64,000 nt of DNA, taken from positions 1 through 64,000 of the forward strand of contig CAMPDV010002393.1 of the NCBI GenBank assembly GCA_946699065.1, given 5' to 3'. Shown piece by piece: positions 37,395 through 48,641 of this stretch. A program made the position numbers and the translations under genes. The DNA comes from Loxodes magnus (lineage: Eukaryota; Ciliophora; Karyorelictea; Loxodida; Loxodidae). Under the pieces are notes generated by a model. That model did no database searches. It saw only the letters and a list, made by a program, of their open reading frames with translations, and was not told the DNA's origin. How positions within the stretch are numbered: the first letter of the stretch is position 1; every line of letters begins with the position of its first letter.

Positions 37395-40182
37395 GTCATA
37401 AAATAGGGTCAGCAAATATTAGGGGAGTTAGAAGGGCAAAAGAGACACTAGCCAAATTTACAACTCAAAAAAGTATCCACATATGACAATATAAGAGATT
37501 TAGATTAAAGATTAAAAAGATATGTGTAATATAGCAGGATATAAGAACTTGATATTTATGGGTCAAAAAAAGGGAAGGAGTAGCATTCTATATTAGAAAC
37601 GACATATGTAAGGAGATTAGAGAAATATAGAATGAAGTCAACCAAATGACGCTTATTGGAGGAGCGAGAGTGATGGTTCATTGAAATAATTAGAAAACTG
37701 GCAGTAATAAACATATATGCACCTTTTGCAAATGACAACGAATATGAGCCATTCTATAGTTTGTGAATGAATTTAAACTATAGGCTATAGAAAAAGGACC
37801 TAATGTATTGATCATAGGAGATTGAAATGCTCACATAAAGAAATGATTACCAAAGAAAAAAAACAGCCGGAAAGAGAAATCTACAGTTCATGCAAAAGAA
37901 TAATTTAATATGCCTAGATCTAATTGAAATAGTTACTTTTGTTCACAAAAACAATTAATATAAAATGATTACTTTTTAATGAAGAAATAATGAGAGAAAA
38001 GGTGATAAATAATTATTTTAATTACCATACGTAGAAGGGACCATAGACCCAGTATTATATAGGTAAAGATTGGTATAGAAATTAAAACCATAAAAGATAG
38101 CAAAAATAAATTACCTTTTATTAAAGAAAAAAGATCTAAGAAAAAATTGAAAGACTTATACAAGAAAATGTCTATAAAGTAGAAATTGATAACCTAAACG
38201 GTACATAGACTTATAAATGATGAAAGAAAAAGATATAAGAAGGAGTTTAAATGGTATGCGGAACAGTTAAAACATACGTTTAATCAAGAGGAAAAGATAA
38301 AAGAAACTAACTTAACCTATTTATGCACAATGTTAATAAAGGAAACCTGATAGAAATTTCAAAGAAACTAAAAAATCTGCGTTATAAAATAATAATTAGT
38401 GAGTATCCTTATCAGAAGAAGATATTAAGAATTTTAGGGATGAATGATAGTAGTTACATGAAGATGGCAATAATACTTTATCAACTAAATTCTTTAACAA
38501 GAGACAAATAGTGATAAACGAATTTGAATTTTGAGAAAACATTTACTAATTGGCGAAATAAAAAGCAGCAGGACCTGATTAAATATAAGTAAGAACAATT
38601 TAAGCAGGCGGGAAAAAATTAATAAAAATAACTTGCAAAATGATAGCTAAAATGATAAGAGGGAGTAATACCTTAGGAGATGAAATAATAATACATAATA
38701 TCAATATAAAAAAAGGAGGATAGATGAACTCGATGAACAATGGATCATTCTTTAATGAATCATGCTTTAAAAATTGTAGACGTATGAATTTTCAAACAAT
38801 CGTAAGGTTATCTACATAATGATGAAACCGAACTAATATGGTTTCAACAAAGATAAATATGCGCACTATAAATCTTCAATCTAAGAACAATATAGGAATG
38901 GCCAATGCGGAACAAAAAAGATTTTTTTGTAATCCTTGTTGATATTACAATGAATAAGGGATTAACACCATATAATGCAGGAATAATGATAATAACTTAC
39001 GTAAGCTCAGTTTTCAGTTATGGGACAGAAGTGATCTCATTTTGCGAATAATTTGTAGGAAAATAAGTGATGGAGCAATTAGAAATAATATAGAGAAAAT
39101 CTTTACGTACAATCATAGATGCCCCTTTTTAAGTGCAAAATGAGATGCTATAACGTGAATTGTGGATTATGAATTTAAACATTATCTATGACAAAAAACG
39201 TTGAGATTAAAAACCAAATTAATAGGTAACTAAGGAAAAACAGTAGACAGATTAATGTTTGACCTAAGTAAAGAAGAGAAACTTTATATTTTAATAATAT
39301 TGCATAGCAATAAAAGTAGAATTTAAAATAGAGGAAAAAGATATATTTATAGATGATGGTAAAAATAATTAAAAAGGAAAGAAAAGCATTAATCATTCAA
39401 TTTGAGAATATAGAGTATATGTAGAAGATAGAGAAAGAATGGAAAAATGATAACAACATTAAAGTATAGAAAAACATGATTTAATGAATATGTAGTAGGA
39501 CCGTCCAACTACCTGAGATACAATAAAAATAAAAAAGTAGAAAAATGCTATAAATTTAGAATAAGAACGAGATATAATGGGAGCTAGGATTGCTTAAAAG
39601 AAAAGCACCTAGTTGTGACAAGTCATTGCTCTTTCTGTAATGATGCAAGAGAAAATAAAAGGCATATCATAGAAAAATGTTCAGAATAAAAAAAGGGAAG
39701 ATAAATATGTATTTCTAAGTGCAATAGGAGTAGAGAAATAAGAATGGAACTATTTGATATAATATGAGATGCGGCCAAATTCGAGAAATTCATTAGAACC
39801 TAAGAAGAAAAAAAGAGCTAAAGCTGACTTGATAATAAATGATTATATAAAGGTATACTAAAAAAAAGAAAAAAGGATAAATAGAAAAGAAAATTAAATG
39901 AAAAAAATAAACAGGAAAAGAAATAGAGCAGGAAAAGGATAATTTTTATGAGTTCATAAAAGTTTGATTAGGAAGAAAATAATTAGAAAAGAAAATTAGT
40001 AAGATATGTAAGAAAAATAATCTAAGTTTTCAAGAAAGATCTAATAAAACTTAGATAAATAGAAGACAGAAGAACAAGAGATAATGTAGAGGAAAATGAT
40101 CAAGATATGTAACAAATAAGAGAAGAATTTCTATTAAATGAAGGTTTACTTGAAGAAACAGACATATATTGAGATATAGAAA
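37395..40182 (+). CDS. LINE ORF2: AP endonuclease and damaged reverse transcriptase
   Basis: Endonuclease blocks are SANIRGVRRAKETLAKF (37.4 kb), GVAFYIRND, INIYAP (37708-37725) and LIIGDWNAHI (37.82 kb), in which the Trp is TGA. The reverse transcriptase begins with KAAGPDQI (38562-38585). After it the expected Asp-bearing palm motifs are absent and the sequence jumps to the thumb-like GLTPYNAGIM and YGTEVISF blocks, so this copy has probably lost its catalytic core. The finger CSFCNDARENKRHIIEKC lies at 39627-39680. Several frame changes occur. The endonuclease nicks target DNA and the reverse transcriptase copies the element RNA at the nick. Confidence 0.75.
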
Positions 40183-40214
40183 AAGCTGTGCATCAACGAG
40201 ATGCTACGCGCTCT
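40183..40214 (+). repeat. LINE 3'-terminal bipartite hairpin
   Basis: The inner stem GCAT/ATGC replaces GCAC/GTGC seen at 25314 and 43173, a paired change. The outer arms AAAGC and GCTCT are largely pairable, and the right-hand arm keeps the constant TACGCGCTCT. This element is the recognition signal I infer to be shared with the short elements. Confidence 0.75.
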
Positions 40215-40313
40215 ATAAGTAAATTTATTTATAAAAGAAAAATTTAAATAATTGGGTAAATAGTTTATATTAATATTTATATATATATAAAATGGCTTTT
40301 AAATATATATAAA

Positions 40314-41045
40314 ATGGCTTCTAAGAAATAACAGAACTTGAACAAAACATTTAAACAGGAAAATTCTCTAAAAAATAAAAAAGCGAAATAATTACAATGA
40401 GTGAAAGTGAGAAATATGATTGATATGACGAACATTAACCACTTGGAAATCCAGAATTAAAAAAACTTCCGACACAAACTAAAAATATTATCTAAGTCAT
40501 TAAAAGAGTTTATGTTTAAAAATAGTTACCTCACTGATAAAGTAGAAAAATTAGAAAAACTAATAACGTCTTTACTTGAGAAACAATATTAATCATCATT
40601 AGAAATAGAAAACAAACTGGAACAAAGAATTCTTTGAATTTAATAATAAATTCAAGTTACGCCATTTTCAATTTAACAGAATTAATCAGATCCTATGGAA
40701 ATAGAAAATGAAGACTCAAATTAAAATAAACAGTAAACGTTTATTTAAAATAAGTAGTAAATTTAAATTAAATAAGTGTTACAGGAATAATAGGTTAAAA
40801 GAAGAATAAAATGCTACGTGTGCAATAAATAACACCAATGAAAATACTGCTACTAACTAAGCGAAATTTAAAGAAAGAATAAATAAGATATTTTTAGAAA
40901 ACTATTTAGGATATATCCAACATAAAGCGGAAAAAATTATAGAAAAAAATTCTTTAATTCAAATCTTAATCTTTGGAGAAATAATTAGGAACGCTACATG
41001 CAAGATGAAAACTATTCAGAATATTAAAGGATGGTGCACTAATGA
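40314..41045 (+). CDS. Intact ORF1-only gene with one CCHC-type knuckle
   Basis: A single uninterrupted frame runs from ATG 40314 (MASKKQQNLNKTFKQENSLK) to TAA-TGA at 41040-41045, about 240 codons. Residues 60-110 form a coiled coil (DKVEKLEKLITSLLEKQ), then SDPMEIENED, the knuckle CYVCNKQHQWKYC (one residue shorter than usual between Cys and His, Trp from TGA) and the C-terminal IYPTQSGKNYRKK motif. A 22-bp duplication places a second, out-of-frame ATG at 40292. The stop lies inside a hairpin (41029-41056). With no visible decay this is the best candidate for a recently active non-autonomous ORF1 element. Confidence 0.8.
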
Positions 41046-41160
41046 AGTGCTACACCCTAACTAAGCCTAGTAGGAATTCAAGACAAACTAATAGAGACAA
41101 GCTGATAGAATAGGTCAGATGGCTGACTACTAAGGCTTTAACAAAGCTTTTTAACTTTTT
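41025..41160 (+). other. Structured 3' end of the 40314 element
   Basis: The hairpin GGTGCACTAATGAAGTGC with flanking CACC is related to the LINE tail. Downstream AGCCTAGTAG can pair with CTACTAAGGCT, and GCTTT...AAAGC forms another stem before the A/T tail. The region is clearly richer in G+C than its flanks. Confidence 0.5.
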
Positions 41161-41275
41161 TAACTTTAATAAATAAAATAATTTCTTTTTGCTAAGAATA
41201 TTTCAAAAGACATATTAAATAATAAAGTTAAAAATTAACTGCAAAGTAATTTTCGGATTAAATTTATTATATAAA

Positions 41276-41940
41276 ATGGAAAATTACTTGCAAAAAATCT
41301 CTTCTCAAAAGGAATCATCTTAGTCAAGCTACGATTAATAAAAAATACTTTAAGAACTTCAAATCATGCAATTAGAAAATTTTAAATTTTTAAGAACTGT
41401 AAAAGAACTCGAAAGAAAAATTGAACAACTGATGATTAACTCATAAGAAAAAAAATTGAAAATAAATAGCTAGGAATTATCAGGATAGAATAATTAGAAA
41501 CAAAATTTAATCAATTCGCAGAGTTAACAAAAATCATATTACTGCAAAAAATGGAGATGATTGATCCGATGGATGTAGAGCAACGGCCTACAACAAATTA
41601 TATTCCCTATTGGAAAATAATGAGATGTTGATACGGCAAGCAACCAGGGCACAAAGTTAGAAGCTGCTTCCAATACTAATAAAAATAAAAGAAAATAATA
41701 GAAAACTAATAGGAAAATATTTTCAGGATCTATTGCAATCAAGACGGTAAACTATACAGAAAAAAAATACTCCAGCTAAACAAAGAAGCTTCAAACATAT
41801 AGCATGCAATTAATAAATTTAATAAGAAATTAATGGGAATCGATCTATCAGAAACTCTCAGAAAAAATAGATTAAAAATTCTTAGAACGTATGATAAACA
41901 AGATTCAAGCAAATATGAAGTCTCTTTTATTTATCTTTAA
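41276..41940 (+). CDS. ORF1-only gene, CCHC knuckle with one Cys lost
   Basis: ATG 41276 (MENYLQKISSQKESSQSSY) starts a coiled coil. After one frame change the reading RIEQLETKFNQFAEL, then IDPMDVEQRP, the knuckle CWYGKQPGHKVRSC (second Cys is Gly; Trp from TGA) and IYCNQDGKLYRKK continue to TAA at 41938. The element lies 120 bp downstream of the 40314 element in the same direction, so LINE, ORF1 element and ORF1 element are arranged in tandem from 35.6 to 41.9 kb. The 3' hairpin was not found. Confidence 0.65.
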
Positions 41941-42099
41941 ATTTTTTTTGTGATTAACCAAATAAAGGTGAAATCACGTAAATTAATGAATTAATGAATT
42001 AATGGATTAATTAATTTTAAATATAAGGGTTAGGGTTATATTTAATTAGACAAAATGTTTTCTCAAATTAAAGACAATAAAAGTTTTTATATTAAATAC

Positions 42100-42951
42100 T
42101 TAACTATAAATGTCTTCATCTGAATCAATTTCAAACTGAAATAATTCTTCTTTCTCTTCATCAAGATCATAGAATCGTTCTTCCATCTTCTTGTAATTTT
42201 TTTCTAGCCTTTCTAAACAAATTCTAAGGTCATTGTTGTCCTTTTAAAGCTATTTTTCTGTTACTATTAATTACTAATATCCTGATGATTAATGTCACAC
42301 TTGAATCATCTAATACCAGTTTCTTTCTGTAAGTATCTCCAAAGTAGATTCAATATAGCCTCCTCAATATTCCAAATTCTTTACGGTGCTGCTAAAGTAC
42401 TCTTCTTCATTTCGAACATTACCTCCAAAAACTCCAGCCTTTTGAAAACAATAGCAATATTTTATTAAAGACTTAAATTAAAATTTTTATTCTGTTTACA
42501 TTTTTCAATTTCCATCTTATCTGTATGAGGTTAGTTTTTTTTACTGATAATCGTATTTTTTCTTCATTTTCTATTCATTTGTTACATGTTTTTTTCTAAT
42601 AATTAAAATTAGGAAGTTAAGACTTCAGTTTAAAATTAAAATTTACATACCAAGACTTGATCTTCTTTTTTTCTATCTTACAAAAGAAGCCGAAAATCCA
42701 AGTTTTTACTTCAGGATCTATATTTCGGTATTCATTATCACAAATAATGAATAAAGCTAAATAATGTCTTGCTCATGGGGTTTCTCGAGCTTTTTCAGTT
42801 TGCTAGAAAATTCAGTATTTTCCAATCCTTAACAGGAGTAGATTTATCTTTTTTGAATTCTTGGTTCTTGTTAGTTAACTGAGACTTAATATTGATCTTT
42901 AAGGTTAGAATTTAAAGCTTATATTCCTAGGTTTTTTTCCATTTTTTCCAT
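42100..42951 (-). CDS. Host-like protein gene with small introns
   Basis: Start ATG 42951 (MEKMEKNLGIQALNSN), end TAA 42100-42102. Convincing blocks are TPWARHYLALFIICDNEYR and DPEVKTWIFGFFCKIEKKK near 42.75 kb, RLEFLEVMFEMKKSTLAAP near 42.4 kb, and an acidic C-terminus EERFYDLDEEKEELF. The last two blocks lie in different frames that are joined exactly by removing a 17-nt GT...AG segment (42258-42274). A GTATGT...TTAG segment of 55 nt (42596-42650) is a possible larger intron. No domain is recognised. The frame of the N-terminal third is not settled. A 35-bp stretch near 42430 resembles part of CHH copy A, perhaps by chance. Confidence 0.5.
42258..42274 (-). other. Probable 17-nt intron
   Basis: On the minus strand GTAATTAATAGTAACAG has GT and AG ends. 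Its removal restores the frame into the acidic C-terminus of the 42.1-kb gene. It has the same length and ends as the candidate at 7827-7843. Confidence 0.45.
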
Positions 42952-43159
42952 TTTATCACAAATAAAAATATCCATAATTCTTTTTTTTCTGAATAAAATT
43001 ATTTATAAGATAAAAATATTTCTTTTAATTAATTAAATTTAATATTTTAAATAAAAGAAACTAATATAATTATGCTTATAATTTTTAGTTTTCAAGGAAA
43101 ATTAAATTAAATTAAATTTAACTTAATTTCAAATTTTTTATAAATAAATAAATAATAAA

Positions 43160-43665
43160 TAAATTTGATTATAGAGCGCGTAGCACTCTCGTTGGTGCGC
43201 AGCTCTTTAAAAAAAATGTTTCATACTGACAAGAATGTTTGTTACTGATAAAATTATCAGATACTGATAAGCCTTGTTCAATACTGGTATAATTATTCAG
43301 TACTGATAAAAATGTTCAATACTGATATAATTTTAGAATACTCGTAATCTTTAATACTTGCTGGAGGTCCAAGGACATGGCAGGATTGTGTCTCATTGCA
43401 TCACCAAATCATAGGGCAACATGTGTCAATTATGGGTACTTAAATTCCCCACCTCTGATGAAGTTCGCAATATTATTTCTTTTTGTTCCAGAATTAAAAA
43501 TAAATGAAGCCAAGCCAAGTCAGTGTCGAAGGTCTAAGAATCTTATGTCTCGAGGTCAAACCAAAGCAGAGGAAGACATAAAGTCGATTATGGGTACTTA
43601 ACTTCCCCAACCTCTGATGAAGATGACCTTGTTGTTCACCTTCGAACAACTATGGCGGTTTTAAA
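43160..43665 (-). mobile_element. SINE-like unit with internal repeats and LINE-type 3' hairpin
   Basis: Read on the minus strand it begins near a perfect 7-bp hairpin GTTGTTC/GAACAAC (43632-43651). It contains two near-identical blocks of about 43 bp (43586-43629 and 43427-43469, with GGGTACTTAA in the plus strand), then several imperfect repeats of about 22 bp built on ATACTGATA (43225-43335). It ends in AAAGAGCTGCGCACC with the hairpin 43173-43206, CTATAATCA and ATTTATTTATT. The tail is nearly identical to that at 25314, while the heads are unrelated. Confidence 0.7.
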
Positions 43666-43799
43666 AAATAATATATAATAATGAAAAAAAAAAAAACATT
43701 AATATCGATAGTAAATAAAAAAATTGTCTTTAATAAAATAATGAAATACTAATTGAATTATTAATAGTAAAATAATTTTAAATTTTATTATATCATAAA

Positions 43800-45108
43800 T
43801 TTACAAGAAATTTTAATTTTATCACTTCTTTAGTTGAGATGTTATTATAAATGATATCAAGGCAGAGCTTATTAAATCCTTATTTGCTTCATGTTAATTT
43901 ATACTTTATATTTTTCTTTTTTTTTACTTTGGATAATGAATTTTTGTAATTAATATATTTTATCTTTATCCAAATAAATTTCCTAAAATTATTTTAATAT
44001 GTCTTTGTTAGAAGCATTTGCTTGTAATATTTTTTTTTTTTAATTTTATATAATTTTAAAATACAACGAGATTATCTTTTTAGATTCCAAAATTTTTGTT
44101 TAATATTATAATTTGATGATGAGAACTTTCATTTTGATTTTTTTCATATTTTTCAATAAAAAAGTTATATACAATTTTTTTAGCAAAAATTAATATTTTT
44201 TTAATTATTTCTTTTTTAATTTTTTTTAATTTTAATAATAATAGTAGATAAAATTGTTTAGAGGTCTCCTTGGACTTTCATCAATTTCCCTCTTTCCAAC
44301 CAGAATAGTCTGGTGAATAAAATGAAAAGTTTATTGTTTCATTTCTATTTTTTCTTGTCTTAAATCTTGTATTTCTCTTCTCTTTCCATCTTTCATCCAT
44401 CTACCTTGCTACTATTCTTTTGGCGCTTGTCTCTTTAATTTGATAAATAGATCCTCTCTCAGTAATATAAATTCTTCCTGTCAGTCTCTTAACTCTTTAA
44501 TTAAATTCATTCTTGAATACATAGAAATTTCTTACACTATTTGTATTAGTGTCCTTTTTCTTACAGTAATAGCACTTTCTACTCTTCATTGTATTCTGAT
44601 AAATTTTTGGTCTTTTTTCAATTTCCATTTGACAACCTTGCTAATTGTTTTAAAATTATTCTTAAATTTGATTTTGCCCCAATATCGCAATTGGTTCTGG
44701 CTATTATACACGTTCTGTTTATTTAATTAATTATGATTATGAGTCTAATTTCATTTACTATATTTACTAAGAGCAGTCAGTTTTAATATTTCAATAAGCA
44801 TCCATTTCTCTTTCTTATTTAATTAATCTATCTTCTACGTTTTCAAGATTCTCTATCAATATTTGATTTTACTCCTTAAGCTTTTTAGCCTCATTAAGCA
44901 AAATTTTTACTAATTCTGTAAGTTATTCAATGCTATTTAGATCCTCACTAAGATTAATTTCTGAAAGATCTTAGTCAACTGGAGTTTCTTATTACTTTGG
45001 AGGTGTGGACATTCTCTTCCTAGGTTTTGATTGTTTCTACTTTTTCTCTTCAGATTCTTATTAATTTTTACCTTTCTAATTTTATTTGGTAAAAAAGCCA
45101 GGCTTCAT
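43800..45108 (-). CDS. ORF1-like protein with coiled coil and one CCHC knuckle
   Basis: ATG 45108 (MKPGFFTKQNQKGKNQQ) starts a frame that stays coherent through a coiled coil (LNEAKKLKEQNQILIENLE) and QMEIEKRP to the knuckle KCYYCKK. One A short in a run of A residues shifts the frame; the continuation reads GHQYKQC, completing Cys-x2-Cys-x4-His-x4-Cys. The C-terminal RIYITERGSIYQIK is the family motif. From about 44.2 to 43.8 kb the tail matches the end of the 33936 ORF (the TATGATATAA 3' flank), so the element probably ends near 43800. Confidence 0.65.
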
Positions 45109-45329
45109 TTTTTTTAATTTTAATTTTAATATTTGATATTTGCTATTTGCTATTTTATTATTCTTAATTTTTTAACTTCACATTTCTAAATAAGTTTAAA
45201 AAAGTATTTTTAAATAATTATCTTCTATTTCTACAAATGTTTTTATTTTAATTTTTCTTCACGTATTTTTAAAAAATCCGTTAAAATAATTTAGTATTTT
45301 TAAATAATAATTATTTTTAATAGCTTTTA

Positions 45330-47620
45330 CTATAATTTCATATAGGTAATAGGTAAGTTTAGTATAATTCCTGATAAATTATCTTGCTCCATATCTGTTT
45401 TATCTTCCTTTTCATCATCATTATAACTTCCAAAGCTTTCTTAGTTCAATATTTCTTATAAAAATTCTTCATTTTGTTGAATAATTAGATTTCTTCTTCG
45501 AAGTAGTTTATTGGAAAATTTTATTCTAAAATCTATCTGTTCTTACTATTTTCAGATTGGGAAATTTTTATTAAGATAATTTTAATTATAAATCGCAAGT
45601 TTGAGTAAATCATAGTTTTTTAAATCTTTAAATTCTTCAATCAAATCTTTTAAAGATTCGCATTGCTCAACATGTTCGAAAAAATCAAATTCTCCACAAT
45701 TGCAAATTTCTGAATGCTTTATTTTATGATGTCTTTTCTTCAAATAATATTAAAATTTGTAACAGAAAATTCTTAATTTTTATATTGAAACTATTTCTCT
45801 TGTTTAGTTCTTGTTAAGTGTTGTATATGTATAATAAAAAAATTTTCTGTATCGTTTTAAATTTCTCCAAAATAAAGAATTATTGTAGGCATATCACTCA
45901 TCCGAATCCCTGCATCTTGGTAGAATTTCTTTTAAATACAAATTTTAGATTCTTTAACAAATTCTTTGCTTTTATAAGTATTTTCTAAATTTATTTAAAA
46001 GCATTTGGATAACTTCTAAAGAATTTTTAAATAGTCTAAGTTATTGCTCTTAGATCTATTAAAAAGAAAAGCAATATCCGAATCAGGTTATAATTAAGTT
46101 TCTGATTTTTATTTTGATATAGAATTTTATGTATTTAATTACAATGTAGTATTCAAATGATAATCAACTTAGATCTATGAAACAAGATTAATTAAAAAAC
46201 TGTTTCGAACTTTGTAAGGTCTAGTTTGCTACTTTTCTTTAATTTGCATGAATATTATTTTTAATTTTTTTAATTCCTCGAATGATAGTTCAATGAATTA
46301 CTTCTGTACACTATTCTACTTTTGGAAGAATAAATGATCGAAAAATCTGTTTATAATTTAAGGTGTTACATTTTAATATTTAGATAGTTACAAAATAGCA
46401 TCATTTACACAATTTCTTTACTTTTTATAGATTTAATTAAAGTGAGATTTATAGTATTCATATTCAATAAATTTTTATCCCAAGTATGTTATATTATTCG
46501 ACCCTATATGTTATTCAAAGTAATTTTTAAAGAATAATTTCGACTTTTGTTTTTCTTTAAAAAGCAGATGATTCGCACTTTTCTACATTGATAGATAATT
46601 TTACTCAACTAAAAACTTTGCAAGATGCTTAAATAAATGAATTCATGTTTATTTTATCTGAAATTAGGATTAAATCATCCGCTCAAGGTTTCGTAGTAGC
46701 GATAATATTTATTTAAAATAATTTTTAGTATTTAAATATCCAGCTGCATTTTTTATTCCGTTTTTTTCATAGATTCATTAAATTGCTATTTTTAGCTACT
46801 TTGATAGGGATTTTATTTTTTCTTACTTATATTGCATTTGTGAATATTCTGCTAGATTCATATGCTGAAATTAAGTCTCTTTTTACTAATTTCTGTTTAT
46901 TAAGAATTCTGATTGCACCTCTAAATTTAAGTTCTCTTTCTAAACTCAAAATAGTTTCTTCTAGATTTTACCAAATTTTTTTTATTTTTAGCTTTCTTTT
47001 TTAATTGCTAAAACACTCACTTAATTTAGCTTAAAATAAGATTAATTTCCTACGCTAATCTGTTCTTTAGTATTTTTTGTTAAATATCTTTACTTTTTAT
47101 AGAACCTTTCTCCTATTTTAAAAGAATAGATAACTTTTTTTTGTTTCTTTATATTTAATTTATTTTCCTAAGCCTTTTGTTTAATCAAAATCAAATTTTC
47201 ATTTTTTATCTTCATAAAATTTTATACATAACATAATTAATTAAAATGACTTCAATTTTATTTTGTTTATCCCATATTAGTTTATGAAGAGAGTAATTCT
47301 CAATGCTTAATTCATTTCTTCTCTATCTGTCTCTGCATCCATGGGATAATAGTTCATTTTAATTTACATTTCCTAGTTCTTTTCAGAGATTATTCTTCGT
47401 AATCTTTATTCAGTTTGCTGGATTATTGAATATATTTGCCGTCAGAGAGTCTATTTATGATATCTTATTTAATTCATTGTTTTGATTTTTGTTTTGTAGA
47501 TGTTAAGGATCAATTTATGTTTCTTATCGTATTTTATTTATCTAGTTTGGAGATTGTTGTTTTTAGGTGCCATTTTACATATAATATAATTTTAAAAGAT
47601 ATATTTATGAATATTTTTAG
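45330..47620 (-). pseudogene. LINE ORF2: reverse transcriptase and C-terminal finger
   Basis: The minus-strand motif TKPWADDLILISDK (46674-46688 encodes PWADD, with Trp from TGA) is the Tyr/Phe-Ala-Asp-Asp box of LINE reverse transcriptases. It is followed by INVEKCESSAF and YNILGIKI, the usual next blocks. Near 45.7 kb HSEICNCGEFDFFEHVEQC is the C-terminal Cys/His finger. The ORF ends near 45330 after an acidic tail. Upstream of the catalytic box frames change and the early reverse-transcriptase motifs are weak; no endonuclease was found. It is a 5'-truncated or decayed copy of a LINE related to, but distinct from, the one at 35644. Confidence 0.65.
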
Positions 47621-47639
47621 AATTTAATGACTGGAATCA

Positions 47640-48640
47640 TTTATTATGGATTCACTCAACTATCTAAGATACAATAAACACAGAAAATAGGAAATTTGTT
47701 ACCTGTTTAGACAAAGAGCCAAATTTAATGGGATTGTATAGACTTTAAAGGTACGACACTCGTTAGAAAATGATATATGTAGGCTATACAAAAAATGGTG
47801 TAGAAGATAGATCTCTCGTAATTGAGGTATGTGGGCAATACTAAAAAGAAAGATATATATTAGTATAAATATTAAAAAATAGAACCAAAAATTCCAAACA
47901 AATATTGTGATAAATAAATAAACCTTAGCCAAAATAGTCTGGGCAAATTACGAGTTTGAAAATTTAATTTAATCATCATAAGAAGAACAAAGAATCCTAA
48001 AAGATGCTTAGATAAAAGACTTTATCGAAAATCTGCTAGAAAAAAGAAAAATGGGGTATCTAAATAAGTCTTTCACTTTCCATAAAACAATAGGAAAGAA
48101 TTATAGAGACGGTTCAAATGAACCTACTTGAATATTAAAATAAATTGTAAAAAAACTAAAAAAAGAAAAAAAATTAAATTAAATTGACAGTAAGATAGGA
48201 TATAATCTAAAAAAGATAAAAAAGGTTCACAAATTATATCAAATCAATGAAGATAAAAAAATATCACAATAAATGGTAATAAATATGAACTATCTAAAGG
48301 AAGATATATTAGGAGAAATTAATCCTTAACTCTCAAATTAACAAGTACTAGACATGTTCGAAGAAAAAAGGAAGAAACGTAAAAACATATAGGAGACTAG
48401 ATAAATCTTGAAAAATTTTAGAATAATATTAGCAGTAAATCATGGTTTATCTTCTTTACCAGGTGGACCTACAGAATTTGAAAAGCTTTAAGTTATTAAA
48501 TTATTTATATTACTATCACTAGAAGCTCAGTAAAAAAATCCTATTATTTCTTTACAGTGAATTAAATCATCTAAAATTAAATAAGTACATAAATAAATGA
48601 GATTGAAAATTATATTGAAATGAAAAAAGAAACTTTGATT
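47640..48640 (+). pseudogene. LINE ORF2 3' region
   Basis: SLNYLRYNKHRKQEICYLF aligns with SNYLRYNKNKKVEKCYKF of the 35644 LINE just upstream of its C-terminal finger. The expected finger is present only as a degenerate CRLYKKWC. A long basic region follows (RKMGYLNKSFTFHKTIGKN, then GLSSLPGGPTEFEKL) without any 3' hairpin of its own orientation. It abuts an oppositely oriented LINE end at 48642, so two 3' ends meet tail to tail. Confidence 0.55.
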
Positions 48641-48641
48641 A

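Larger units (their letters stand above)
35644..40225 (+). mobile_element. LINE (non-LTR retrotransposon), nearly full length, defective
   Basis: An ORF1-type N-terminus, zinc-knuckle region, AP-endonuclease, part of the reverse transcriptase and a C-terminal Cys/His finger lie in LINE order. The element ends in the bipartite hairpin at 40183-40214, CTCTATAAG and an A/T tail. Frames change several times, and the palm of the reverse transcriptase appears to be missing. No RNase H domain was noticed. The 3' hairpin is shared with the short elements, so this LINE family is the likely source of their mobilising enzyme. Confidence 0.85.

Noticed and set aside
37128-37415. Phe/Leu-rich minus-strand ORF that looks like a membrane protein
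   Set aside because: It is the antisense of the Lys/Glu-rich region between LINE ORF1 and the endonuclease; such hydrophobic shadows recur opposite every A/G-rich coding region here.
42424-42463. Plus-strand similarity to the SLWK region of CHH copy A (about 35 bp)
   Set aside because: It lies opposite a convincing minus-strand coding block and has no finger or tail around it; I treat it as chance or a very old fragment.
43225-43335. CRISPR-like array
   Set aside because: The ATACTGATA repeats are imperfect, too short and unevenly spaced, and lie inside a SINE-like unit of a eukaryote.
44440-44730. Plus-strand hydrophobic ORF of 96 codons
   Set aside because: It is antisense to the coiled-coil ORF1 ending at 43800, which has a start, heptads and a knuckle.
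46783-47004. Plus-strand hydrophobic ORF of 73 codons
   Set aside because: It is antisense to the reverse-transcriptase region just upstream of the ADD box.
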